Assembly: GCA_910592205.1 (NCBI GenBank)
Contig: CAJVPJ010000344.1
Coordinates: 1 to 27,823 of the forward strand
Source of the DNA: Paraglomus occultum
Lineage: Eukaryota > Glomeromycota > Glomeromycetes > Paraglomerales > Paraglomeraceae
Length of the DNA stretch: 27,823 nt
Direction: 5' to 3'
The first letter of the stretch is position 1, and each line of letters opens with the position of its first letter. This document shows positions 1 through 8,407 of the stretch, piece after piece. Both the position numbers and the translations under genes were made by a program. The notes under the pieces are model-generated. The model saw nothing but the letters and a program-made list of their open reading frames with translations, searched no databases and was not told the DNA's origin.

Positions 1-77
1 TGCCGATAACGACCGTTGGAAGACGCTAAATCTCAAGGAGGTTACACGATCGCTCTCCCACGTGTAACGTCACGACA
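1..77 (+). repeat. 3' end of a 5' LTR (partial)
   Basis: The stretch just before the primer-binding site ends in ...CACGACA, the CA end expected of an LTR, followed by a 2-nt spacer and TGG. The LTR would start left of the window, so its length and its TG start cannot be seen. I found no second copy of this sequence further right, so the 3' LTR is absent from the window. The call rests on position relative to the primer-binding site and gag, not on a visible repeat pair. Confidence 0.5.
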
Positions 78-79
78 GT

Positions 80-99
80 TGGTGGGGATTCCGTGGATT
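80..99 (+). other. Retrotransposon tRNA primer-binding site
   Basis: The bases TGGTGGGGATTCCGTGGATT are complementary to a plausible tRNA 3' end. The reverse complement ends in CCA after a discriminator A. It gives a 7-nt acceptor strand AATCCCC and a 5-nt T-stem strand CACGG that begins with the conserved C61, preceded by a T-loop end with A58. That layout is what a (-)-strand DNA primer site of an LTR element should show. It lies 2 nt after the CA end of the LTR and about 40 nt before the gag frame opens. The exact tRNA cannot be named from here. Confidence 0.6.
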
Positions 100-139
100 T
101 AAATAATCCAAAAGAACACGACAACATACTACAGATTAA

Positions 140-2035
140 TCAGTAATTCCGGTAGCCAGAACAACAGCAAAAATCCAAGAAAACGCGAAAATTTATTCCG
201 ACAAATTTGCAACCGTGGATAGTCCAAATTTGACAATCCTCCAAGGCACAATCACTTACAATACTGCTCAGTATTTCCGACACCTCTTCGCACACGAAAA
301 ACTATCAGCAAATTCCCCAATTCTTCAGCGAGCGTTAGAACACTTCCCGTGTAAAGCCTGTTTCCGGTGTCACCCGATAACCCAAACGCTCAGCCCAGAA
401 TTCCAACAATTTCTAAATACTATCGAACCGTTAGACCCAGTTTACTCACAGCAAACAGTAGACGCGTTCGAAGAATTTCTGCAATTCCGAGAAAGTAAAA
501 TTGCAGCCGTTAAACTTTTCAGGAGCATAGTTTTCCGAGCAACACCAAAACGAGTAGGCCGTATAGTAACAAATTTAAGTTCAACGCTTATTTTTGACAT
601 CCATCACAACGAAGTAAACGAACATCCCTCGACCGCAAACCTTACAACTTATTCAGAAGACGTTGACGATTATATTCATCGATTAACGCGCTCAGGAACA
701 AACTCATCGTCACAACCTACTCTTACGGAAAGAACCAAAAATTTCGTAGGATTATTCTTTAACCAAAAGCCAAGCAGTCTCGGATCATATAGTCCAAAAT
801 CGGATACGCAGTCAGACAAACGCGCAGAAAGTGAATACCCCGAAGCCGACCTCGACAATAACGGAAACAGTTACGAGACAGTCACAACTACACCCCCGCT
901 TACCCCTAGTCACTCTGCATTAGAATACAACTTAGCGGAAGTAACTCACAGTGCTCAGCAATTATATACGTCTACAATATTAACACAGCAACCAGAACCT
1001 TCTACCACAGACAAGAAAAATAAGGGCAAACAGAAACAAGAAAAACCTGATATTTTGGTAGTAGCAGACATCGACCCCGAACCCGTAACACCAGTAAAGA
1101 AAGTTCAAAAACCAAAGGAAGCCAAACCACCCCAAAGTTCGCCAATTCAAATAGCAGTACCTAATCCGAATCCGCCCATTAATAATTCCCCGCAACAACA
1201 GCAATTAGACGACGACGAAATGGCACAAACAACCTACCCAGTTTTCGACGGCACTAATCCGCGTAAGTGGATTTTTGATCTAGAGATAGCTTTTATCGCC
1301 AATAATATTCAGGATGCAGCGAACGCGAGGAAAATAGGCCTTGCCGTGATGAATTTAGGTCCAGCGAAAATGTGGTACGTTACCCTTAATCCTAAGCCTA
1401 CCACCTGGATCAGAGCCAATGGTGTCGACGGTTTTAAGGAGTTATTCCTAACTAAATACGCGACGGAAGCAAATAAAGCCCAAGCATCCCAACAAGCGCA
1501 AGCAAGAATACGAAGACCAACAGAGAAGGTAAATGATTACTTAAGCGCATTGGAAGAAATTTGGATGGAATGCGGCGACGCTGCAGTTATCCCAGAATGG
1601 ATGAAAGTGAGCCAGTTCACTAGCGGGTTGTTGCCAGCTATTATATTGCCGGTTAAGCAACAGGCACCGCAGACCATGGCCAATGCCGTTCAAGCCGCGA
1701 CAAACTGCTATTACGCGTTGCAGTCAACAATGCAACCATCCCACAGCGCGGAAGTCAATAACGCGCTACTAGAGAAAATTTCAGCATTGGAAGTCCAACT
1801 GGCAGAGTTGAAGATTTCTCCGGCCAACACGAACAACAATAATAATCGGGGATTTCAGCAGGGCGGCAGCAGCAACAGGCGAAATGGGCCCAGATGTCAT
1901 TATTGCGGAAATAACGGGCATATACATCGAGAATGTAGAATCAAGGCTAGAGATATTAGGCAAGGGAGAAAGCTCAACTGGGCAGTACCAAGACAGAACA
2001 ATCAAGGACAGGGAAAAGGCCAGCCACGTCAGTAG
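140..2035 (+). CDS. gag: Gag polyprotein of a Ty3/gypsy-like retrotransposon
   Basis: This is the structural protein of an LTR retrotransposon, which would assemble into a particle and bind the element RNA. The frame is open from 140. A GTG-initiated reading from 215 gives 606 residues, but the first ATG is at 1220, 271 codons before the stop. The part before that ATG is Ser/Pro/Gln/Lys-rich. From about residue 336 (YPVFDGTNPRKWIFDLE...) comes a typical retrotransposon gag helical domain (Retrotrans_gag type), then a predicted coiled segment, then one CCHC zinc knuckle (C-x2-C-x4-H-x4-C, CHYCGNNGHIHREC) and a basic tail. No internal stop is present, so this ORF itself is intact. Either the ATG at 1220 is used, or the long leader is translated from a non-AUG codon or a lost upstream exon. 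The protease frame overlaps its last 75 nt. Confidence 0.85.
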   Translation, partial: SVIPVARTTAKIQENAKIYSDKFATVDSPNLTILQGTITYNTAQYFRHLFAHEKLSANSPILQRALEHFPCKACFRCHPITQTLSPEFQQFLNTIEPLDPVYSQQTVDAFEEFLQFRESKIAAVKLFRSIVFRATPKRVGRIVTNLSSTLIFDIHHNEVNEHPSTANLTTYSEDVDDYIHRLTRSGTNSSSQPTLTERTKNFVGLFFNQKPSSLGSYSPKSDTQSDKRAESEYPEADLDNNGNSYETVTTTPPLTPSHSALEYNLAEVTHSAQQLYTSTILTQQPEPSTTDKKNKGKQKQEKPDILVVADIDPEPVTPVKKVQKPKEAKPPQSSPIQIAVPNPNPPINNSPQQQQLDDDEMAQTTYPVFDGTNPRKWIFDLEIAFIANNIQDAANARKIGLAVMNLGPAKMWYVTLNPKPTTWIRANGVDGFKELFLTKYATEANKAQASQQAQARIRRPTEKVNDYLSALEEIWMECGDAAVIPEWMKVSQFTSGLLPAIILPVKQQAPQTMANAVQAATNCYYALQSTMQPSHSAEVNNALLEKISALEVQLAELKISPANTNNNNNRGFQQGGSSNRRNGPRCHYCGNNGHIHRECRIKARDIRQGRKLNWAVPRQNNQGQGKGQPRQ

Positions 2036-2405
2036 AGGGCTCTGACAGTGGCAATCGTATAAGACCCTCACAAGGAGCAAAGCAGTATGGGGACTCTGAC
2101 GTTTCAGGACCTACATATTGTAGCGCTTTTGTGGAGGAAGTGGAGAGTAGGATTCTAGTCGATACTGGATCCTCGGTGACGATTATTTCTAGTGAATATT
2201 TTGACCTTATCATTGGAAGAATGAAGAAAAAACCTATACTTGAACGTTTGAACTATCAAATACAGGGAGTAACAGGACATAGAGAACGACCTAGAGGAGA
2301 AGTGAAGAACTTACCATTAAGATTCAAGAGAAACGGACCAACATGGGGACTAAATGCTTGTATAACAGAAGCAGCAACAGCAGATATAATATTAGGCACG
2401 AATTT
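1960..2405 (+). pseudogene. pro: Retrotransposon aspartic protease, 3'-truncated
   Basis: This is the -1 frame relative to gag and the start of the element's pol. It carries the retropepsin active-site motif ILVDTGSS (about 2154-2177) and the C-terminal ILGTNFL motif (about 2389-2412) expected at the end of a gypsy-type protease. Directly after that motif the frame runs into unrelated Phe/Leu-rich codons and stops at 2514. That tail is the antisense of the coiled-coil relic that starts here. Reverse transcriptase, RNase H and integrase are missing from the whole window, so the element cannot be autonomous. It would be made as a Gag-Pro fusion by frameshifting at 2011-2017. Protease identity is firm from the two motifs. 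The exact breakpoint is uncertain by about 10 bases. Confidence 0.8.
2011..2017 (+). promoter_or_regulatory. Candidate -1 ribosomal frameshift site (GGGAAAA)
   Basis: The heptamer G GGA AAA sits in the correct gag reading frame (codons GGA at 2012, AAA at 2015), 16 nt before the gag stop codon at 2033. It fits the X-XXY-YYZ rule for simultaneous slippage. A slip of -1 moves the ribosome into the frame of the protease, which is open from 1960 and has no stop until after the protease core. The match in frame and position is seen directly. Use of the site is inferred. I did not identify a convincing downstream pseudoknot by eye. Confidence 0.55.
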
Positions 2406-2409
2406 TCTC

Positions 2410-2880
2410 TTCACCTTTCTCAATTTTTCTATTGTCTGTTGCTGGTTAAATAACATCCTTCTGCATAGCCATTTTAAAGTTTTTTCACTCATGCCATTCT
2501 TCAGCTTTATCTAGTGCTTTCATGGACATTTTCTGTTTTATTTCTGCTCTCTCTTCCAATTCTTCTATTCTGTCATTTTTTTCTTCTAACTTTACTTCCA
2601 ATTGCTTATTTTTCAAATAATTTATTCTTTTTTTGCTCTAAACTAGTTGTTAAGAGTTGTAAATCTTTAACTTCTTTATCAACTTTTACATATAAATCAA
2701 GTGCATTCTTATACAAGTAAATAAGACGAACAAACCTTTTTCTAAATTGTTTATCTTCTAAGTGTTTTAATGTAAAGTCAAAAGTAATCCTTAACTGCTT
2801 TTATCTCTGCCTCACTTGGATTTCGGTTTAAAATACCGATTAATTTTTTTATTTCCTCTTCAGTTAAAATATTGTTTTGA
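2410..2880 (-). pseudogene. Decayed coiled-coil ORF, transposon-associated
   Basis: The minus strand encodes a charged helical protein if read across frame changes. A first piece (near 2877-2785) contains NILTEEEIKKLIGILNRN. After a one-base shift comes a second piece (about 2785-2610) with FTLKHLEDKQFRKRF and VDKEVKDLQLLTTSLEQKKN. After another shift there is a heptad-rich part (KQLEVKLEEKNDRIEELEER), then a stop and a further helical tail. At least two frameshifts and one stop interrupt it, and no clear ATG opens it. It lies downstream of and on the same strand as the transposon-type relic at 2978-4624, so it may be a second gene of that element or its host-derived cargo. I do not recognise the family. 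Confidence 0.45.
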
Positions 2881-2977
2881 TTTTAATTTCTATTATATTT
2901 TAATATTAAAAAATTAAATCGTAAAGAATTTAATAGAACTAATAAAGTAATAAATTTTGCGGTTGACTGAAATATTT

Positions 2978-4624
2978 TTATTCATTATCAGTATAGATTG
3001 GTTTGGGACAAGTAATACCCTTGAATTCGTCTCTAACAAATGGGCGAATATTATGATAAAGATATTTTTGTCTTTTATAATCCAAAAGAGGCGAAGTTAA
3101 AACTAAAATAGAAAAATATGTAATCTCTTTGGTAATTTCGAAAACACTTGTTTTCAATAAATTAAATTCAGTATACGAACCATAGCAACCAGCTGGGCTT
3201 TGACAACACTAGGGTTAGCTGCTTCAAATAGAAAATGCTGATATTTTTGCAAACCATTCAATTTCGTAAAGAAAATTCCCAACACGGAATTAAGATCTAA
3301 GTATTGAAAACCTTTGCTATTTTCATAGCACTGAGCTTTGTTTAATCCTGCTGTACTCGATTTTTTCACAACCTCAACAATATGACCCAAGCAATCTAAT
3401 GTTGTCTTTCTATAGAGTTTTTTGATCAGTCCAAAACTACCGTCACATCTGAATTTAGTATGTCCCGGTACCATGAAATTTAATTCGATACTTTCATAAT
3501 AACCGCAAATTACTAAATATAAGTAAAATTAAATAGTGGCGTTATTTTTATTCTGCCCTCCCGCATTATCACAAGTAATTTTAAACGTTTTTCGTCTTTA
3601 TTCAATCGCTTAATCCCATCGAATACCATGCTCAGCGTACCATTAGGACCCTTGCAGATAATTTCGTCTTCATCACGAACGTAATTAATTTGTTCGCGTG
3701 CGGCTTCATCTTGGATACCAAATAAATGTACTTTACGCGGACTGAGATAGTAAATCTGTTGATCGGAATGGGGTACGTGAACGTTTTGCGCTCAATCGTA
3801 ACAGTAGCGTCAACACTACAATAATCAGCTTTACCTCTTCTAAAATGCTCATTTACCGATTTCCTCTGTTGTTCTGCTAATTTCGTGTTTTTGGTATAAT
3901 AATTTCTTTCTAATTTAGCCTTAACTAAATGTTCTTTGTATTTTTTTAGTAAACCTTTCGCTTCTTCCTCCTTGCGAGCATTATACTGTAAGCCGTTCCG
4001 AAAATGTTGGTATGTGTACTCATAATTTGAATATAAGGCGTTAATTGGTGTCATAACTTGCGAAACGCATCGTATTTTAACAGTTTCAACGTGCTGTCGT
4101 TTTCTAGACCTGCAATAAAATTACGGTAGCACTCGTTTCAGCTAGCATTAGTGTAAGCGATTGAGTAATTCGGTTAACATTTCTACCAGGACTTGGTAAT
4201 CCATGAATTTCAGCATAGTTTTCGAAAAAATTCTTCACCACGGTAGCAACAATGGTGATTTTGGCTTTCCATCGCGGTATTATACCATTCGTTGCTAGAT
4301 GGTTTCGAAGTGCGTGCGACCAATTCCTAACATATTAAGATACGTTTTCTGACAAAGCGGCGTATTGCGATCTCAGCAGTAAAACGTTCTTTCATTAGTA
4401 CGCGTTTTCTTTTTAAGACGTCGACTGGCAGTTATTTCTCCGCCATTCATCACTTTTAGTTGGGCCATTAAAAATATATCTTGCTCGGATCTAGAGAGAG
4501 CTAAAAATGCTTCACGTAATTCGGCAAACTTTTCTCTCGAAATCTTTTGAGAGCAACCACAATTGCAACCTACCTCTAAGAAACGCACTGCTTTTTCATA
4601 TTCATTATAATTATAATTTTCCAT
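2978..4624 (-). pseudogene. Relic of a transposon-type gene with DNxGGQNKNN motif (DUF7869-like)
   Basis: Minus-strand pieces in changing frames line up as one protein. Near 4624-4373 there is an intact N-terminal piece with a CNCGC cluster and KISREKFAELREAF. Next comes FIAGLENDSTLKLLKYDAF (about 4130), where a TGA stands where the family has Trp. Then follow FRNGLQYNARKEEEAKGLL (about 3990), SPRKVHLFGIQDEAAREQI (about 3730) and the hallmark ITCDNAGGQNKNNAT (about 3535-3580). The end is VPGHTKFRCDGSFGLIKK (about 3470) and a tail ending at 2978. From memory this order matches a eukaryotic, transposon-associated family I know as DUF7869. The D-N-x-G-G-Q-N-K-N-N block and the PGHTKF...FGLIKK block are its signatures. 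Several frameshifts and at least one stop make it a pseudogene. The family name and any transposase role are from memory, not tested. Confidence 0.6.
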
Positions 4625-4639
4625 ATACGGGTATTCCTA

Positions 4640-5051
4640 TATATTAGTTTTTAATATGTATCTTTACTGGAGCAGGATATGTAAAAAATCTTTATCATTT
4701 CAAGGGCAGCATAGCTTATTGAATTATCAGCAAACAAACATGAAGGGGCATAGAAATATAAGACTAATATATAGATAGAATAAAGCAATAATCCCATGTC
4801 AATCTTTATTATGTCCCGACACTTGTCAGGAAACGGTTTAATAATATTGTAAAACAGAATAATGCAAGGGTACACTATTTTAAAGCAATAACCATCGTTA
4901 TACTTGCTAGGTGCAAAGTAAATGAATGCGTGCATATGTACATTTGTGAATGAGAACCACTATTTCTTTGAATTTATGAAAACACAAGTATTCAACTGAT
5001 TGTGCAAGGTTATGCCGATGAAAGTAGTAATTGTAATTATGCATACCACCT
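4640..5051. other. Intergenic, no supported feature
   Basis: This AT-rich stretch separates the transposon relic from the 3' end of the nuclease gene. The minus-strand frame at 4651-4935 opens on ATG but shows irregular composition, no domain and no neighbouring exon, so I do not call it. I see no RNA gene or clear repeat here. Confidence 0.5.
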
Positions 5052-6629
5052 TTATCGTTTCATTGCTTTTTTGCTTGGACCACTCAGCGCAGATGTTTCG
5101 TTCTGTGTTTGCGACAGCAACCAGATAATATGGCTGAGAACTTTGCCTGCCTTTTCCTTCATAGAAACATCAGTATAATCAACGACAACTGGTTGCGACA
5201 GCTTGAACGCAGGCGTTTCTCCATCATTCAGCGTACATTCAAGGAAGTACCATTTCTCCGCGTCGGTGACTATGCCGAAACATCTGGAGACGGTATTTAC
5301 TTTGCTGGCTTTGCGCTTTCGGCTGGTCTATCATTGAAACTTGTTAATTCTACAAGAAATATATGTCAATTAAAGTTTCAGAAAACTTGCCAAAGTGGAT
5401 TCCAGCTGCACAGCGTTCTGAGCGACGCCCTTCTCGAAGTCTTCTCTTTTGACTTCTGTAACACCCACTGTCTGCCCATCACGTGCATCTATTGCGAAAT
5501 CGACAGGGCCCCTTCCATTGATACCCTCAATAAATTTTTCTGGCCAAATTTCGAAATTGTCCTCGAAAAGGCTCACTGCAGCAATTAAGTAAGAGAAAAC
5601 ATAAATCGACCTGGTCGTTCGGCCAAGGGATAAAAATCGGAGACGTTGTTTCAGCTCGACCAGAAGGTTTGAAAGCGCCATCTGCTCTGTTTCGCTGTTG
5701 ATATTTGCGTGATTGCATTTGAAATCAGGGAATGAATCCAAACCAGGATCCATATCCTCAGTAATTGCAAATAGCCGGCATACATCTTTGAGTTCCCAGT
5801 CGCTGAAGAGTTTTGATGGTGTTTCCAGCGATACTGTGATTTTCCGTTTGTCTGCTGCCACTAACTGCCGTAGCATCTCCTGAAATGTAGCATCGCTCCG
5901 GGGACTATAAGCATCATCATCTTCCGTTACGAAATTGAAGGCGACACTTAGCTGTTCCAGGGCCGGATATTTTGCAAAGATAACGGACATCAGATCGGCG
6001 AGAGTCTCAGTGTTCGGGTTCGCGAGCCATATGAACGAAGACTTGCGGTTCGGTTTAACGATCAACTCAAATGCTTCCGAAAAAAAGGTTTCGATAATTA
6101 ACACCCAGAGAGTTAGGACACCTGTTCAAGAAAAAAGATACCAACCATCAAAAATTTTTGTCGCTGGGCTGCCAGCTGGGCTTGCAGATTCTGTATCTCT
6201 TGACGAAGGTGTAATGAGAAGGAAGCATTTGTCAGTAAATATCATATCAAGATTGCCAATTCGATGGAAGAAAATATATATAATAAATTACAACCCAGAT
6301 TACTTGTCTACTCTACCCTATGTACACTATGTCCCCAACGCCCGAGTCACAAAGTCGTTACCTGCAGCGCGTTCTCCAACCTGACAACTTGCACTTGGCG
6401 TGACGCCACCTGGCCTTGCCAGAACTCTATGTTTTTCTCCGTGGAGGCCTTGTCCAGTCTGCCGTTCAAGCTCTCCCGCGCTCCCTTCAACGCATCGTTG
6501 ATATTGTCGTTGCTAGGCAGGTGAAAGATAGGAAAAAATTTTTTACGACTCCCGTTTCCATGGATAAATTAATTAATCACATGGTGAATGACATATTGCC
6601 TTCGTCAACTCTTCTTCGATTGTCGCCAT
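5052..6629 (-). CDS. Crinkler-like protein with C-terminal PD-(D/E)XK nuclease domain
   Basis: The C-terminal half carries a restriction-endonuclease-like core: GPVDFAI (Asp codon at 5499-5501), TEVKRED about 15 residues later, and AQNAVQL. This is the D...ExK...Q pattern of the REase domain described in Crinkler/RHS-type eukaryotic effectors (CR proteins). The segment starting LTLWVLIIET (about 6110) resembles a Crinkler ubiquitin-like header. The N-terminus is a helical, Gln-rich stretch. My model has five exons: 6629-6610, 6512-6362, 6190-6142, 6121-5391 and 5327-5052, giving 408 aa and ending KKAMKR, a possible nuclear signal. The last intron (5390-5328, 63 nt) needs a GC-AG pair but restores QLESTL-TSRKRK perfectly. 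The first donor (GTTGAC) and a 20-nt GT...AG gap at 6141-6122 are doubtful. The alternative is a gene with a frameshift near 6130. Whether it is a secreted effector or a transposon-conflict gene is not visible. Confidence 0.65.
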
Positions 6630-7050
6630 CGTTAAGGGAAGATGCGCGATGTGATATAATACTATAATATATTAACAATTAATCAATGACGTAAATATTA
6701 CAATCGTTGCGATTGCAGTAGAGTGACCAATGATAATTAATGCGCAGAAACGCGCCATATTGATCTATCCCTAAAGCCCATCTATTCTATAATAATCGTA
6801 ATCACTCAATCAAATTTTTCTCCATTGGACAATTCGGTCTGCGACATCCACCAGTTCTTTGTGGTCGGGGTTCTAAAGTATCTGTATTCACGCGCCACCA
6901 GCGATGGCCAACTTACGTATTTACGCAAGATTTTATTATAGAAACAGCACTAGTCGCTTACATTCAGAAAAATCAACCACAACACAATAAATATTGTTAA
7001 ATAGGATAAACAACATATCAAACAATTTTCATCGATTACACTTTGCAAAA
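6630..7050. other. Divergent intergenic region
   Basis: This gap separates the nuclease gene (minus) from the small membrane-protein gene (plus) and should hold both promoters. It is AT-rich, with a short TTGCGATTGCAG-type hairpin near 6705. I could not point to a specific TATA box or binding site with confidence. Confidence 0.4.
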
Positions 7051-7521
7051 ATGTTTACGTTCACAAGCGAATTCTTTATCGGAGCGTTAATTGGCTTCGT
7101 TCTTGGTTTATTGGTAAATTGCCTCGTCTGTAATGATGGCTAACTCTATCATACTGGCGCATTACTGAGGACCAGAAAGTCTAAAAAGTTACAGCTGATA
7201 AGAAAACTCTCACCAAACAAAACTTACTCGCCAGACCTTGAAACATTGTGGAACGATCTAAGACAATTATACGATAAAAGAATTAAATTAAATCCAAATT
7301 TTTTATTTAAACAAATGGTGTTGAAATTTATAAATTACTTGAAGAAAAGCTGTTGCGGCTTCAACAATACGAAACTTTTATCTCCGAAGAACAATTCCGC
7401 GGAAAGGCAATCCAACGTTGGAAAGGAAAATGTAGATGGGAAAAATGAAACTGAAAATGAAAAAATTGATCATAGTAATAATAATAATAATAGTAATAAT
7501 ATAGAAGATAACGAAAGTTAA
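7051..7521 (+). CDS. Small predicted single-pass membrane protein, Asn-rich tail
   Basis: An ATG at 7051 opens MFTFTSEFFIGALIGFVLGLL, a hydrophobic segment with a GxxxG-like face that could be a transmembrane helix or signal anchor. The frame then meets a TAA at 7141. A GTAAAT donor at 7114, a CTAAC branch-like site at 7140-7144 and an acceptor TTACAG at 7189-7194 remove the stop and keep phase 0. Exons 7051-7113 and 7195-7521 then give 129 aa. The second exon is basic and hydrophilic (LETLWNDLRQLYDKRIKLN), includes a SCCGF stretch, and ends in a Glu/Asn run encoded by an AAT/AGT microsatellite (7474-7501). I do not recognise a family. The exon pair is supported only by splice signals and frame. 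If the intron is wrong, only 7144-7521 is open. Confidence 0.4.
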
Positions 7522-7782
7522 ATCTGCACTAGAATGACCAAAGAATAGGTTATACTCATCAATGGCTTTGGGTCCGAGTATTTTTCTCCCATGCAATCAC
7601 TCTGGTGCATTTAGTATTATTTATATTTTCAAGAGCGCGCGCATTCAATAAACGAAATATAAAATTTATGCTTACAAAAATTGAATTAAAATTGTGTCAA
7701 ATTAGCGAAATATAATCAACGCTCAACGAATGCACTCGAGCTGTCTTTATCAATAAGGAACGAACTTTTGTTGACAAATCGT

Positions 7783-7974
7783 TCAATCAGTGGAGGCGTT
7801 TACGTTAAATTTATTTTCCTTGCGTTTCTTCAAGTTTTCTGGTTCATCATGTGTTGGTCTCGGTGTTAATGTTCGTTTAATAGTCATGATTTTTCGTTCT
7901 TGTTGGTAAATTTTATAAGTAATTTTCTCGTTATCTGGATATTGCTGGAGAGTTTGGGTATCAATTTTTTTCAT
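7783..7974 (-). CDS. Hypothetical small basic protein or exon
   Basis: The frame runs from an ATG at 7974 to a stop at 7783, 63 codons. It is hydrophilic and basic, with KIYQQERKIMTIKRTLTPRP followed by ENLKKRKENKF, which looks like a nuclear-localisation-type cluster. There is no recognisable domain. It lies 85 nt downstream of another minus-strand frame (8060-8407) and could be its next exon, but I could not find a splice pair that joins them cleanly. This is a weak call based on composition alone. Confidence 0.25.
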   Translation of the reverse strand: MKKIDTQTLQQYPDNEKITYKIYQQERKIMTIKRTLTPRPTHDEPENLKKRKENKFNVNASTD

Positions 7975-8059
7975 GTATTTTATTGGATTTTACTAGCTGC
8001 GGTAATTAGAAATTAGTTCTCAAAAGATATATGAACGGTCGCTATCCGGCCTGATGTAC

Positions 8060-8407
8060 TCATGCTTTTGATGTTTTACTCGGTTGAATGGTCTTGAGTT
8101 GTAGACTCTCAGCATCAAAAATGCTGTCGGCATATGATGTTTGGCACATATTGCTTTGAACGTCTAATGCTATTAGCGGCTGATATTGAGACTGATCATC
8201 TCGAACGTCTAATGCTTTTGGTATATGATGTTTATCGCTTAATGAACGTCGAATATTGCCTTCAGTATGAAAGGTCCGTGATGACTTGAAAATAAAATAA
8301 TTTATAACTCGTTCTAAAAATAAATGATTGAAATCCAACCAACTTTGTACGCATTTAACATGATCGACCCTCATATCGACCCTGAATTTGATGATCGACA
8401 TTAACAT
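8060..8407 (-). CDS. Hypothetical protein
   Basis: The frame opens on an ATG at 8407 and runs 115 codons. The second half has balanced amino-acid use (SLSDKHHIPKALDVRDDQSQ and DSIFDAESLQLKTIQPSK). It contains a short internal duplication: the DNA string GAACGTCTAATGCT occurs twice on the plus strand near 8160 and 8203, and ATATGATGTTT twice near 8132 and 8222. I see no domain, signal peptide or membrane segment. It may be a real small gene, an exon, or chance opening inside a short degenerate repeat. Confidence 0.25.
   Translation of the reverse strand: MLMSIIKFRVDMRVDHVKCVQSWLDFNHLFLERVINYFIFKSSRTFHTEGNIRRSLSDKHHIPKALDVRDDQSQYQPLIALDVQSNMCQTSYADSIFDAESLQLKTIQPSKTSKA

Noticed and set aside
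5109-5588. Plus-strand 159-codon open frame
   Set aside because: It is antisense to the last exon and nuclease core of the minus-strand gene, whose motifs and splice phases are far more convincing.
5935-6667. Three overlapping plus-strand frames
   Set aside because: They lie antisense to helical exons of the nuclease gene and have no domain or consistent start.
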